From positions 1-64,000 of IMG/VR virus record IMGVR_UViG_3300027782_000068: a stretch of DNA of 64,000 nt; one strand, 5' to 3'. A program made the position numbers and the translations under genes. Shown in pieces: positions 9,101-15,241 of the stretch. The DNA comes from a virus. The first letter of the stretch is position 1; each line of letters opens with the position of its first letter. The notes under the pieces were generated by a model, which did not search any database, was not told the origin of the DNA, and worked only from the letters and a program-made list of their open reading frames with translations.

Positions 9101-11129
9101 CGAATGCAAATATGGCCTTATCTGTACCATAACCAGCAGCGGCCGGATCTATTCTTGGAGTACCAACGCCATTTGTGTCGGTCGCAACCACGCCAGTATT
9201 CGACACAAGATTTGTCGTACTGACCACAACATCAAGAGGGTCATTATAAATCCCAAATCCGAATAAAGCTTTATCACCACCATAACCCGCAGCAGCCAGA
9301 CCCATTCTAGCGGTACCGACACCAGTAGTATCAGATGCGACAACACCGGTATTCGAAACATGGTTGGTTAAACTGACATAAACATTTCCTGTAGTAATAC
9401 CAAAACCAAACAAGGCTCTACCTGACCCAGCTGGGGTAGGTGTTGGGGTAGGTGTTGGGGTAGGTGTTGGTGTTGGGGTAGGTGTTGGAGTGGGCGAAGC
9501 TGTAGGCGTCGGTGAAGCTGTTGGTGTTGGTGAAGCAGTGGGCGTAGATGGGGCCGGAGTCCCAGAACCGCCACCCACATCGCTGCAAGCACCCATCTGC
9601 ACATTAGGGCAATAGAAGAAAGGCTCCTGGCAGCAATTTTCAACCTCAGGAGAAGCAGGTATTAAAATCTGCCATGGATACTGAGCATTCTTAGGGCCAT
9701 CAGCACCATACCAAGTAACACCACCAATTTCACAAGGTTCCTTGCTAGTTAAAGGCACCCAATCAAAGACATTCTTCTCATAATTATGCTTACTAACACA
9801 GTTTGGTAGAGGCTGCCAGACAAAAAAATTAGTCTTAGGAGTCTCAGAACCAACGATACTGGTCTCATGAATTCTTAGAGATTTATATCTATTAGCAGTA
9901 GTTTCAACGCTCGCTAGAACACTATCAATTGGGCTTTCAAAAGCTAAATTTGTAGATCCTGGAACCAAAGAAATATTATCAACATTCGTCTCTATACTAA
10001 GATCACCAAATGACGATAATAAAGTAGATGAGCTTTTATCATATCTTAGACCAATAAGTGGCCTCTTAGCTAAGACCGTACTACCAGGCTCGATAACCAC
10101 TTCGCTTATACTTAATTTAGAAGAACCAATGTCACCCCTAGCCCCGTCTGGACCACATTGTCTAGATTTTACAGCATAATTAGTGTTCCAAGAACCTACC
10201 TTAAGGATTATTTTTCCATAGGCTATATGATAATCCTTATCATAACCGATAAGCGCTGCTGATGCTCCCTCATCGATTAGTGCAGAAAGCTCGCCTGTAA
10301 AACGAACTGGAACAGCGCCGGTCGGGTCAATCTTGATTTCTAACACACTTTGGGCATTTATCGAATCTAAGTCAAGATTTTTAATAACGTCATTTAAACA
10401 GAAATAGAACAATCCGTTACCAGCCGCACATTTATTTCTTATATCGGCTTGAAGCCTCATGTATTCTTTGTATTCATTGCTTATTGTAAACAGATAAATT
10501 GGTAATTCGACATAGGATGGGAGGAGAGAGGGAGTGAAGGAGGGGTCAAGCTCATCCAATCTAACACTTATATCTGGTACGTGGCCATTCGGAAGAAAAA
10601 TCTTTCCACCAGCCTCTAAAGGCTGAGGGGTGTAGACCGCAAAAGACATTATATTATTGTCAAATGTTGGATTAAATGAGAGTTCAGCGGGGGCTGCTAG
10701 ACCATCGACTCCAGCCGCACCAATTAGTCCACGTTGACCGGTCGGGCCTTTGCATCTCTCATTATATAATAAACGATAAAGCCGCTGCATATTGACTTCT
10801 ATACGCAGTTGGCTTTTAGATTCAGCCTTAAATTTAATCAGTCGATTATTAGATCTAAAGTAATAATAGTATGCTCCCCTACCTGGCAATATCTTTAAGG
10901 GCGCTTGATTAAGAGCTTCTTTAAAGTTTTTATAATATTGTATTCTTTTATAAATTTCGGGGGAGACAAAGCCATCATTCTTTTCATCGACAATAATTGG
11001 AGGCTGAAGATAACCGATTGATACCCAGGTGTCAGTGGAAGAATAATATCTCCAAACATTTCCATACTTATCTGCAACTTCTTGACCGTCAGTAGCGTTT
11101 CTAGGGAAACGAGGTGTAAATTTTGCCAT
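1..11129 (-). CDS. Giant multi-beta-propeller tail-fibre/adhesin-like protein (partial, C-terminus off the left edge)
   Basis: Minus-strand frame starting ATG at 11129 (AGGA ribosome site just upstream) and open to the window edge: at least 3,709 residues. Residues 1-520 look fibre-like (start MAKFTPRF, two short collagen-like GxxG stretches near 128-143 and 324-335, a Cys-rich patch near 496-519). Then come a Pro/Thr linker, six kelch-like repeats (567-866, motif AAAGYGGDKAIFGFG), a seven-repeat YVTN-like propeller (877-1244, SPDG...VY), six more kelch-like repeats (1255-1549), an Asp-box-like propeller (1575-1944), a small domain, a long Asp-box-like string (2086-2783, SxDGxxW), two further domains, a second seven-repeat YVTN-like propeller (3305-3648), and a (PT)n tail. 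Nearly every boundary is a Pro-Thr linker. Known: such propellers bind ligands, and phage fibres bind host surfaces. Inferred: receptor or glycan binding by a virion appendage. No enzyme function can be assigned. Confidence 0.9.
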   Translation of the reverse strand, partial: MAKFTPRFPRNATDGQEVADKYGNVWRYYSSTDTWVSIGYLQPPIIVDEKNDGFVSPEIYKRIQYYKNFKEALNQAPLKILPGRGAYYYYFRSNNRLIKFKAESKSQLRIEVNMQRLYRLLYNERCKGPTGQRGLIGAAGVDGLAAPAELSFNPTFDNNIMSFAVYTPQPLEAGGKIFLPNGHVPDISVRLDELDPSFTPSLLPSYVELPIYLFTISNEYKEYMRLQADIRNKCAAGNGLFYFCLNDVIKNLDLDSINAQSVLEIKIDPTGAVPVRFTGELSALIDEGASAALIGYDKDYHIAYGKIILKVGSWNTNYAVKSRQCGPDGARGDIGSSKLSISEVVIEPGSTVLAKRPLIGLRYDKSSSTLLSSFGDLSIETNVDNISLVPGSTNLAFESPIDSVLASVETTANRYKSLRIHETSIVGSETPKTNFFVWQPLPNCVSKHNYEKNVFDWVPLTSKEPCEIGGVTWYGADGPKNAQYPWQILIPASPEVENCCQEPFFYCPNVQMGACSDVGGGSGTPAPSTPTASPTPTASPTPTASPTPTPTPTPTPTPTPTPTPTPAGSGRALFGFGITTGNVYVSLTNHVSNTGVVASDTTGVGTARMGLAAAGYGGDKALFGFGIYNDPLDVVVSTTNLVSNTGVVATDTNGVGTPRIDPAAAGYGTDKAIFAFGNTGITFTFTSLTNLVSNTGVVATDTANASSTPRTSGAAAGYGGDKAIFGYGLSNTNPYAYISFTNLVSNTGVMASNTAGVGTARAYLAAAGFGGDKAIFGYGSTNSSTYAETNIVNNLGIVSTNTVIAGSVKTESSATIYGGNKAVFGYGSGNASKTYLNLANYVSSFGVVSADTAIVGTARNNLAATNYGGNPAPTPTPCLDLLEKVGQSPSNVVYPQDNVVSPDGRTLYVLGGGLGNTPTKVAIFSIDKSTGLITFVEETAAGYSPYGICVSPDSKYVYISSITGPLTDPTSVYVITMYSRNAATGSITSIGTVGPVVTNGQMGKLIFSPNGLFVYTATYNTIISIYTRNASTGVLAPLGYVVVTIPTSNTFYIRGLYISPDGLNLYVSQDETFNAGRQVIGTSISNFSISQSTGLLTYVDRIIGNEVFYNEGIVSPDGKTVYTLGTKNPSNTLGADAVTIFSRSTSTGSLTLSGSIATAAVPTDIIISPDGSNVYVSSAIIVAIGSLGALTTYRRNISTGSLTYLGEIPTGVTPRGLSISPDGSYIYQGNALDPSVFIFFRCVSLSPTPTPTPTPSYVTAGRAVFGFGVSGSLATSSVTNLVSNTGVVATDSAGIGTARHYLAAAGYGTDKAIFGYGITFGGSINTNLTNLVSNIGVIASDTSGLGTARMGLAAAGYGTDKAIFGYGYTTGYVAITNLVNNTGLVASDTAGVGSVRNFLAAAGYGGDKAIFGFGQNNTSIYSMTNLVSNTGVVASDTNGVGSGRSGSSAAGYGKDKAIFGFGFFQNVYISSTNLISSIGVVASDTSGIGTARMLNAAAGYGGDKAIFGYGRTSSTAAVSITNLVSSTGVVATDTTGIGTERYGLAAASVGGNSLTPTPTPTPTPTPTPTPTPTPINPCIVTNWSAVPTKVTGGSSYYITYGQGRFINLITTESIEIADGGTVSVPSYLQTSIDGTNWTDTKLPKNYVFNGFNAYPYFYSKIAVSDKRIIFWANNDVYTPNYDIIYTDDFGSTFNSYKFDGKYGFEFPLSIAYGNNKFLLVTQDIYTAIGRSVNFYFSDDGLTFGSATYRFSLPGPDWNVTFTNGLFFTFPAGTMTGSQVSTKGYMSDGGPNAFIPFDLPVGAGNIRNLVYGAGRYVLTSEKGVYSSQGPNLGPWVKATLPTTITTGYSDSAFITFGSGTFVIMPFRKSVPDTLQYALTSQDGINWIVTGSLFTYPTSPNAQPRANNIAFGYTSQDKSSSKFIISAITTTQGTLGAPLNYGNVLVAQCVTTPTPTPTPTATACSFLTWPPFFANSSAAMTITSINTGAVMQATLGNTIVVKGNLSYTPPQNDYREFYQYTSSSGAIIIASPFSAGDKVLINENSASQGTNGYYFISKIINGIHTIVCSLTPTPTPTPTPTPTPTTVTTASNICGYLWERSDIPSDRIIVDAATFGLNYYAITHNDILGNSLPLDVGYKSNSGKTWTTFTLPSLSTGYWNKIAFLAGASTPVFVIYSTPGVVRLSTDDGKTWAKPFDAAQVGIDLIIVSISYNTSASVLVAIHSDGKVYKHGIHSTDPTLLTFTLINLPTIPNNVWLTVSFSDKFYLIGKNADGSSYDTYLTSIDGVTWVVEKFPRSDKWTGIEGHSNTIVAITLANGAAVKTGTPSAWQNIVLPNNVSSFSFIRSSSTASSFYLGAAFLAAVKVPSGVNNSDIAHSTDGINWSTSTLTFNTAAPGLSFINFFKENNTFLVIYNGGADGAKAAVSYCNEISCLTSWTASRAPDFTSPLGGLPNYSDLLFTYGSNFMLLNATTSDLKISDDGITWASFNVYGASTPGTSVWKDIAVGPNTTYLILSEEKTVAKSVDGGRIWQIYSTLPTLPSSASKNWLQACYGAGKYVALSYSNIGAYSVDNGATWSQMTLPVFAAWSELIYANGQFVAIASKELSSGALVNAGYAMVSTDGINWSIFNLPVKTDPWVDIVYGSDVFVAIPSALDANYVAVSSDAKKWTKISLPTPRITPSVKWVRISYGAGIFLLTSSDTIQAVSADGFSWFIRSAGTLSPISDAIVAFGNNRFVAFSSIPERGNPANIAISICDATPPPFSNPDISCFKQWPSNATSGDASYVNTVVTGMTSGATQINTIVSEPCVLGLYFLDPNKTQQKPVWYYGRFAFFNNGSITGVSSKFTTANTLGNQMTYVYIDESTFLFRTGLPDPKLNDYFNNEDLTVYNFNGTNSIYPGAKIGISDGTYKYVGLRDLGGFTYYEATCKPKNVIVYTVYLTYKHSFYGGLSNGRNFILNETVNIVGGVSNSADYVVTAITPRKGSPVNPLWEGVEVTLACPLITPTPTPTPTPTPTPTTFITPSICGKLLAWGYNGLEYQLGTGSKELFVSDPDLVLIANPITFDGTSYLTTPIPVPGSPVSCLCALDYTQVTEPNVQLGDRKTGPCSPGCDGLCEYIAWENRGVLFWRALSSSCQITPVSSPNTPPVATPTPPPVATPTPPPVATPTPTPPPLNCTHGCNAGLGYLAITALGPNNTKTVTLTGSNGKSFSAGETIIIQGVAPAPAICWDNVNGTYKILSVNNRQIILECVSLGCFNGWASGSFNVPVYAGITVISSGGAEIRGIKTSGSTDYWLAFACSTMYSPITAPILTPSDSNVYVVNDVIPQNVECFDRNSTNGSLLSKGIIAIGPATGNTSKGICISEDGTSVYVGTNSLIKIYSRDKTTGTLTDNGTILSNIADQMYSICISKDGTSVYAASRLGKLHMLSRNTTSGALAVLGEIRTWGLQEGLCVSEDDKSVYVINLNSPALVSIYSRNISTGVLTANGQIGDYKQGDNFNPHGICISKDGKNVYVTAFYKDYVLWYDRDATTGALVLRGTVPTPASQPWGICISADGISVYVSSNSGAGVSIYSRNVSTGALVQNGKINTPQSLASYDMCVSADGTSVYVVFNTGYVGEYRRNTSTGLLTYAGANKTNSTNPQSVCIYPKTFGPATTPTPTPTPTPTPTPTPTPTPTPTPTPTPTPTPTPTPTPTPTPTPTPTPTPTPTPTPT
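6481..7353 (-). repeat. Kelch-like six-repeat module B of the giant protein
   Basis: A second set of six repeats of about 48 residues with the same consensus as module A (KAIFGYG, TNLVSNTGVVASDT, GIGTAR, LAAAGYGTD). All six are well conserved, so this copy looks less drifted than module A. It sits between the first YVTN-like propeller and an Asp-box-like domain, again between Pro-Thr linkers. The pairing kelch-like plus YVTN-like suggests that a two-propeller unit was shuffled or duplicated. Confidence 0.8.
8527..9421 (-). repeat. Kelch-like six-repeat module A of the giant protein
   Basis: Six tandem repeats of about 48 residues, each opening with KAIFGFG or KAVFGYG and carrying TNLVSNTGVVATDT, then GVGTAR, then AAAGYGGD. 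The first four are close copies; repeats 5 and 6 have drifted (for instance NIVNNLGIVSTNT). Six blades fit one closed six-bladed propeller. The module is bounded by Pro-Thr linkers at both ends and is a paralogous duplicate of module B at 6481-7353. Confidence 0.8.
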
Positions 11130-11184
11130 TTGTTTTCCTGTCGGTGGACCTTTATCTTTTAATTTTTATTTTAAATGGCACATT

Positions 11185-11193
11185 TATTATATA
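11185..11193 (-). promoter_or_regulatory. Candidate late promoter box TATATAATA for the giant fibre gene
   Basis: On the minus strand this reads TATATAATA, about 56 bases upstream of the fibre gene's ATG at 11129. The identical nonamer occurs at 14523-14531 and 58570-58578, and a one-base variant at 54055-54063, each upstream of a gene start. T4-type late promoters are a lone TATAAATA box recognised by gp55, and this window encodes a gp55-like protein. Assignment is by analogy only. Confidence 0.45.
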
Positions 11194-11219
11194 CCAAGCT
11201 CCTCCCCGCCCGCCCTAAA

Positions 11220-11250
11220 AGTCTTTAAAAAAAAAGACCAAAAGAATGGC
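11220..11250 (-). terminator. Candidate intrinsic terminator (minus strand)
   Basis: Read on the minus strand, GGCCA, a six-base loop and TGGTC form a five-pair stem with one G-U pair, followed directly by about ten T. It would end transcription coming leftwards from gp47 and the hairpin-rich region before the fibre gene's own promoter. The stem is short, so the call is tentative. Confidence 0.4.
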
Positions 11251-11352
11251 CAGAGGTGCAAAATGTTACTAATGCCTCGGTTTTACTATTTAACACTACC
11301 AGTCCAGCTCACCAAGTCGCTTATGGTTTGCGGGGTTTAGAGCTAGCCGATA

Positions 11353-11668
11353 GTCAACAATAATAATGGGATCTGCCGCCGTCGGTGAGGTTCAGTCACC
11401 CGTACACTCTATCAGGTTTGGTGTCTCAGATCTTTGAGTTAGGAACTATATATGGGGCAACTGATGGCTCGCAGACATGCCGTCCTCTGTTAAGCCACGC
11501 CTTCTCTAGTGATATAGCTCATCGCCGGGTTGGGGAGTTACAGGCATTTATTTATACAAACCAGATCAATGGAGATAACTTGCCTGAAAAGACCGAATCT
11601 GGTTTCCCAACTGCTTAAAAAACCTACGACAAACGTGGTCGCTATGTTGTCAACACTAGACTGTTGAC
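11353..11668 (+). ncRNA. Candidate structured RNA (family not recognised)
   Basis: Several helices can be drawn: AAACCAGAT at 11558-11566 with ATCTGGTTT at 11597-11605 (nine perfect pairs); GTCAACA at 11649-11655 with TGTTGAC at 11662-11668 (seven pairs, six-base loop); GGTGA/TCACC at 11384-11400; GGCT+CAGA with TCTG+AGCC at 11466-11496; and GGATCTG/CAGATCT at 11369-11375 and 11427-11433. A second GTCAACA at 11353-11359 could instead pair with 11662-11668 and close the whole region. G-U pairs in two helices favour the plus strand. It matches no RNA family I know; tmRNA and tRNA were considered and dropped. Helices this short can arise by chance. Confidence 0.3.
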
Positions 11669-11683
11669 TGTGTGATAATACAC

Positions 11684-12772
11684 TTATTCTATTTCTTGGG
11701 ATTCTGATAGGTATTGTTCATCGCCGAGTTGTATGATTTCCTGATTTAGTTTTAATATCAGTTTATCATCAAGCTCTTTAAAATTTTTATCTTTTTTAAT
11801 CCATCTGTCGAAGTAATCGCTGATGCCGTAAGTTTTTATTTCTTTTCTGCCAGCAGTTATCTTTTCGACCGGGGTGATGAACTTTATGCTTTTAGGATTG
11901 TAGTTTTCTAGTAGTAGTCTAATCGATTCTTTCTCATTCTCCGCGATGGTTTCACCCAACACGACACGAATGTGGTTATTCTTAATTACTTCTTCAGATG
12001 TCGAATTAACATCTGTGTGAATGATGGTATAAAAATTCGGTGGTGGAGCTTCAGTCGGGAAGAACTTCTGACCAGCTTTCTGGATGTTAACGAACTTCTG
12101 TTCTAAAGTGTCAGTATCTAATACCAAGAATCCATGGGGAATACCGCCTTCATCGTGTTTGAAAGGTATTGGGGACCCTGGATAATATACCCTATCCCCT
12201 ATCGATTGCCTATTGTGATAATGCCCAGTGAAGATCTTCCTATATGGTGTGTCGTTAAATGTTATAGAAGAATTCGAAGCTTGGGTAAAGCAGGTGTTAT
12301 AGGTGGCGCCATTTACACCAATGTGCGTTAGAAGTATAGTTTCGGCATCAGCTTTTTGTGAAAGTAATTCTAAGACTTTGCGATATGTGCTTTCTTTGGT
12401 CATATACGGCAAGATATGGAAATGTCTTCCTTCTATTACAAGATCTTTTATATCGTTAATAACCACTAATTTATCATTTATCGGATCTAAACTATTACAT
12501 TTCCAGCTGTGCCTGAGATACATGTCGTGGTTGCCAGGAAATACGATCCATGTCTGCTTTAGCTCTCTGCATTCGTTAAAGAATTCTGTCGCTTTGTTTA
12601 AAACATCTATCTCTAGATATTTTCTATCATGGAAGAGGTCGCCGAGGATCAGGACGATGTCGATGTTAGCTACTTGACAATATGAACGTATTGTTTTTAG
12701 TGCATAAATGGTATCATTTAATCTGCCCGTGAGTCCTAAATGAATGTCTGCCGTTATTGCGATGTTTGCCAT
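11684..12772 (-). CDS. gp47: gp47/SbcD-like recombination nuclease subunit
   Basis: A 362-residue calcineurin-type phosphoesterase. Metal-binding motifs are in order: DIH (9-11), GDLFHDR (44-50), GNHDMY (80-85), TH (149-150) and GHYH (183-186). With gp46 (encoded at 22115-23929) it should form the Mre11/Rad50-type complex that resects DNA ends for recombination-dependent replication. In many T4-like phages 47 and 46 are adjacent; here they are about 9 kb apart on opposite strands with the glycosylation island between. The start has a good AAGGAA site. It is divergent from the helicase gene, with only 23 bases between the two starts, so its promoter must overlap the other gene. Confidence 0.9.
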   Translation of the reverse strand: MANIAITADIHLGLTGRLNDTIYALKTIRSYCQVANIDIVLILGDLFHDRKYLEIDVLNKATEFFNECRELKQTWIVFPGNHDMYLRHSWKCNSLDPINDKLVVINDIKDLVIEGRHFHILPYMTKESTYRKVLELLSQKADAETILLTHIGVNGATYNTCFTQASNSSITFNDTPYRKIFTGHYHNRQSIGDRVYYPGSPIPFKHDEGGIPHGFLVLDTDTLEQKFVNIQKAGQKFFPTEAPPPNFYTIIHTDVNSTSEEVIKNNHIRVVLGETIAENEKESIRLLLENYNPKSIKFITPVEKITAGRKEIKTYGISDYFDRWIKKDKNFKELDDKLILKLNQEIIQLGDEQYLSESQEIE

Positions 12773-12795
12773 ATTTTGTTCCTTAATGGTGATAA

Positions 12796-14529
12796 ATGTA
12801 TAATACGGATGATATAGATAAATTCTTTGTTAAATCTGCTTACCGCGATGGACAGAGGGAAGCTATCAAGTTCGTGCTTGATTCTTTTAATTCTGGTAAA
12901 AAGATCGTTATAATCGAAGCTCCCACTGGCTCTGGTAAGACTGCCATCGGGATGACGGTTGCTAAATTTTTCGATAATATGTATTGGCTAACTGCTACTA
13001 AGCAACTGCAAGACCAGTTAGTATCTGAATACGGCTCTATCGTGACGGAGCTTAAAGGCAGGAATGCTTATGAATGCGACGTCTGGGAAAGAATGAAAGG
13101 CAAAAAGAAATGGAGTCTTACCCTTGCCGCTTCGGATATTAACAAGCTCGACAATGGTTTTAGGAATTGCTCCGTTGGTGTCTGTAAGACCAATTTGCTT
13201 GGCTCTGGCGTTAAGTGCCGCTTTTGCTTCGAGAACGCAGAGGAGAATATTTTCTTGCCCCCTGGACGCACTTTCAGCGCCTGTGCCTATTATGAGCAAC
13301 TTCATAAGGCGATCAATTCTAGATTTCTGTGTATGAATTTTAGCTCTTTCCTCTATCAGACCACTTTTACCAAAGATCGTTTCGTTGATCCCCGCAGTCT
13401 ACTTATTACCGATGAGGCACATAATCTTGGTCAAGAAATACTTTCTTTTGTTAACGTTACGATTAGCGATATCGATTTAAAAGAACGTGGCTATGCCCTT
13501 CCGGTTTTCGATAGTCCTAATCAGTATAAGCAATGGTTTTTAAATGAGAATATTATTGGTGTTTTTAAGGAGCTTGAGGATATCGCAATTGCAGATGAGG
13601 ACCATATAGCCGCTAGAGACTTTCTGGGTGTTGCCGGCAAGATCGAAATGTTTGTGGATAATGATTTCGATGATTGCGAATGGGTTATGGATCACGAAAT
13701 TAAGTTTTCTCCTTCTGTCGGTGAATACCGTGTGCTTAACTTGAGACCAGTTATCGTTGGTGATTTTGCCGAGCGTTTCATTTTTAGGCATGGTAACAAG
13801 GTGCTTCTGATGAGTGCTACTATTCTTGATGTCGACACTTTTTGTAACACCGTTGGTGTCGATAGGTCTGACGTTGCTGCTCTTAGGATGAAGAATCGCT
13901 TTCCTGTCGAGAATAGGCCGATTTACTATTGGCCGGCTGCTCAAATGACCGGTGGTAAGGATAAGATGGTCGATTGGGGTCCACCTTTGGTTAGGTCAGT
14001 CGAAGCTATCGTTAATAAATTTGGCCACCAAAGGGGAATTATTCATACTCATAATAACGCTATTATGGAGTATCTTAGCCTGAATTGTGAATCTAGTGTT
14101 TCGAAGCGTTTTAGATCTTCTAAGGATTATCCTAATAGGTCTGACCTTTTAGACTCTCATGCTTTATCCCATGATAGCATCATTATTTCTCCTTCTCTTT
14201 ATGAGGGCGTTGATCTTAAGGATGATTTGAGCCGTTTTCAGATCGTTTGCAAGATGCCTTTTGCTAATTTCTATGATGATAAGCAGTTGGCGGCGAGGAT
14301 GAAATTAGATGATAAATATTATGACTGGATTACTGTTTTAAGGCTTGTGCAATCCGTTGGTAGAAGTGTTAGGTCTCACGCAGATCATGCCGACACATTT
14401 ATTATAGATGGGTCTTTCGAGAGATTATTTAAAAAAGCCAAGGCGATGTTTCCGGCGTGGTTTAAAGAAGCGGTGGTCGATATTTCTAGTTTGAGGCAGG
14501 TTCATTTACACCAACCTTTAAATATATAA
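12796..14529 (+). CDS. DinG/XPD-like superfamily 2 DNA helicase
   Basis: 577 residues. Walker A is APTGSGKTA (42-50), the DEAH box is at 206-209, and near the C-terminus is a Rad3-type motif VI, QSVGRSVRSHADHADTFIID. Between motifs I and II lie clustered cysteines at 94, 125, 130, 141, 144, 163 and 179, the place where XPD, DinG and relatives hold a 4Fe-4S cluster. These families unwind DNA 5' to 3' at forks, flaps or R-loops. Inferred role: replication or recombination helicase working with gp46/47. Which four cysteines bind iron cannot be told from sequence alone. The start has a weak GGTGA site. DinG-type is the best label; a plain DEAD/DEAH helicase is the fallback. Confidence 0.85.
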   Translation: MYNTDDIDKFFVKSAYRDGQREAIKFVLDSFNSGKKIVIIEAPTGSGKTAIGMTVAKFFDNMYWLTATKQLQDQLVSEYGSIVTELKGRNAYECDVWERMKGKKKWSLTLAASDINKLDNGFRNCSVGVCKTNLLGSGVKCRFCFENAEENIFLPPGRTFSACAYYEQLHKAINSRFLCMNFSSFLYQTTFTKDRFVDPRSLLITDEAHNLGQEILSFVNVTISDIDLKERGYALPVFDSPNQYKQWFLNENIIGVFKELEDIAIADEDHIAARDFLGVAGKIEMFVDNDFDDCEWVMDHEIKFSPSVGEYRVLNLRPVIVGDFAERFIFRHGNKVLLMSATILDVDTFCNTVGVDRSDVAALRMKNRFPVENRPIYYWPAAQMTGGKDKMVDWGPPLVRSVEAIVNKFGHQRGIIHTHNNAIMEYLSLNCESSVSKRFRSSKDYPNRSDLLDSHALSHDSIIISPSLYEGVDLKDDLSRFQIVCKMPFANFYDDKQLAARMKLDDKYYDWITVLRLVQSVGRSVRSHADHADTFIIDGSFERLFKKAKAMFPAWFKEAVVDISSLRQVHLHQPLNI

Positions 14530-14531
14530 TA
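14523..14531 (+). promoter_or_regulatory. Candidate late promoter box TATATAATA
   Basis: An exact TATATAATA overlapping the stop codon of the helicase gene, 23 bases upstream of the preferred methyltransferase start at 14555. It shares the nonamer with the boxes at 11185 (minus) and 58570. Confidence 0.35.
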
Positions 14532-14554
14532 TACTTTATCTTATGAGGTTTACT

Positions 14555-15157
14555 ATGACTAATTATTTTAACGATCTTGTTGGTGTTGGCGCTGCGCAAA
14601 TGCCTGGTACTGATTTAGTATTCTCGGTGGTTATTAAAGATTTCGATCTTATTATAGAGATCGGAACTGATAACGGCGGATTTTCTGTATGGCTTTATAA
14701 AAATAAGCGGCCTGAGGCTTTATTTCTTACCTATGAACTAGAACCTTCGCATGTCAAAATCCCTAAAAACCATGAAGTAAATGATAATATCAGATATTGT
14801 GATTGCTTTTCTCCTGATATTATCGATTCTATTTCATCTTTAATTGCTTCGAGAGATAAAACTTTGATATTATGTGATGGTGGAGCAAAGACTAAAGAAT
14901 TCGATATATTTTCGAAATTTCTTAAGATAGGCGATGTTATTATGTTACACGACTTCGCTGATTCGCCTAATGAATCTGAAAATTATTCAGCAGTTAAATC
15001 AAGATTATTATCGACTGGACTTTGGGATGGTATTGGGTTCGAAGTGCACGAGTCTTCTTTAAACATGGTTCAATCTAGCATAGATTCAGTAGGTCTTGAA
15101 AAGTATAAATATCTAGATTTTTTAAGTGTTTTATGGGGCTCTTTCATAAAACTTTAA
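14555..15157 (+). CDS. SAM-dependent methyltransferase-like protein
   Basis: 200 residues from the preferred ATG at 14555, which has TGAGG six bases upstream; an earlier in-frame ATG at 14543 has no ribosome site. A Rossmann-type motif I, IIEIGTDNGGFSVWL, lies near the N-terminus, with LILCDGGAK and DVIMLHDFAD matching later strands of class I methyltransferases of the cephalosporin hydroxylase/CmcI-like type. The substrate is unknown; it opens the sugar-modification island, so a sugar or a glycan is the natural guess. Lysine-rich, AT-rich coding like its neighbours. Confidence 0.65.
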   Translation: MTNYFNDLVGVGAAQMPGTDLVFSVVIKDFDLIIEIGTDNGGFSVWLYKNKRPEALFLTYELEPSHVKIPKNHEVNDNIRYCDCFSPDIIDSISSLIASRDKTLILCDGGAKTKEFDIFSKFLKIGDVIMLHDFADSPNESENYSAVKSRLLSTGLWDGIGFEVHESSLNMVQSSIDSVGLEKYKYLDFLSVLWGSFIKL

Positions 15158-15177
15158 CACTGCATTTCTTGTGTTAA
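15154..15177 (+). promoter_or_regulatory. Perfect 7-bp hairpin at the end of the methyltransferase gene
   Basis: TTAACAC (15154-15160) and GTGTTAA (15171-15177) are perfect inverted repeats around a ten-base loop, overlapping the stop codon of the preceding gene. There is no T run directly after the stem (a run of six T comes about 20 bases later), so it is a weak terminator at best. It may protect the transcript's 3' end. Confidence 0.35.
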
Positions 15178-15241
15178 TTCGCGGTTATCTGATTATTTTT
15201 TATAGTTATGTAGATATCGTGTCTAACTATAAAGGATAATA

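Larger units (their letters stand above)
11130..11683. other. 554-bp intergenic region without a convincing protein gene
   Basis: This gap separates the start of the giant fibre gene from the end of gp47, both on the minus strand. From left to right it holds the fibre gene's leader and TATATAATA box (minus strand), a run of ten A (ten T on the minus strand) next to a short inverted repeat, and a hairpin-rich stretch at about 11350-11670. By my count G+C is about 46% over 11281-11640, somewhat above the neighbouring genes. The only open frame (GTG start at 11385, 77 codons, plus strand) has no ribosome site and no recognisable product. Confidence 0.7.

Noticed and set aside
11331-11348. GTTTAGAGCTAGC resembling a Cas9 repeat/tracr start
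   Set aside because: Single short match with no repeat array, anti-repeat or cas gene nearby.
11385-11618. 77-codon plus-strand frame with GTG start
   Set aside because: No ribosome site, no recognisable protein pattern, and the bases form several helices; kept only as an alternative to the RNA call.
11260-11680. tmRNA or tRNA in the intergenic region
   Set aside because: A T-arm-like stem at 11384-11400 has the wrong loop (GGTTCAG), there is no CCA-type acceptor end, and no tag frame ends in Ala-Leu-Ala-Ala-like residues.
12134-12677. Plus-strand frames inside gp47
   Set aside because: They are shadows of a gene with intact metal-binding motifs on the other strand.
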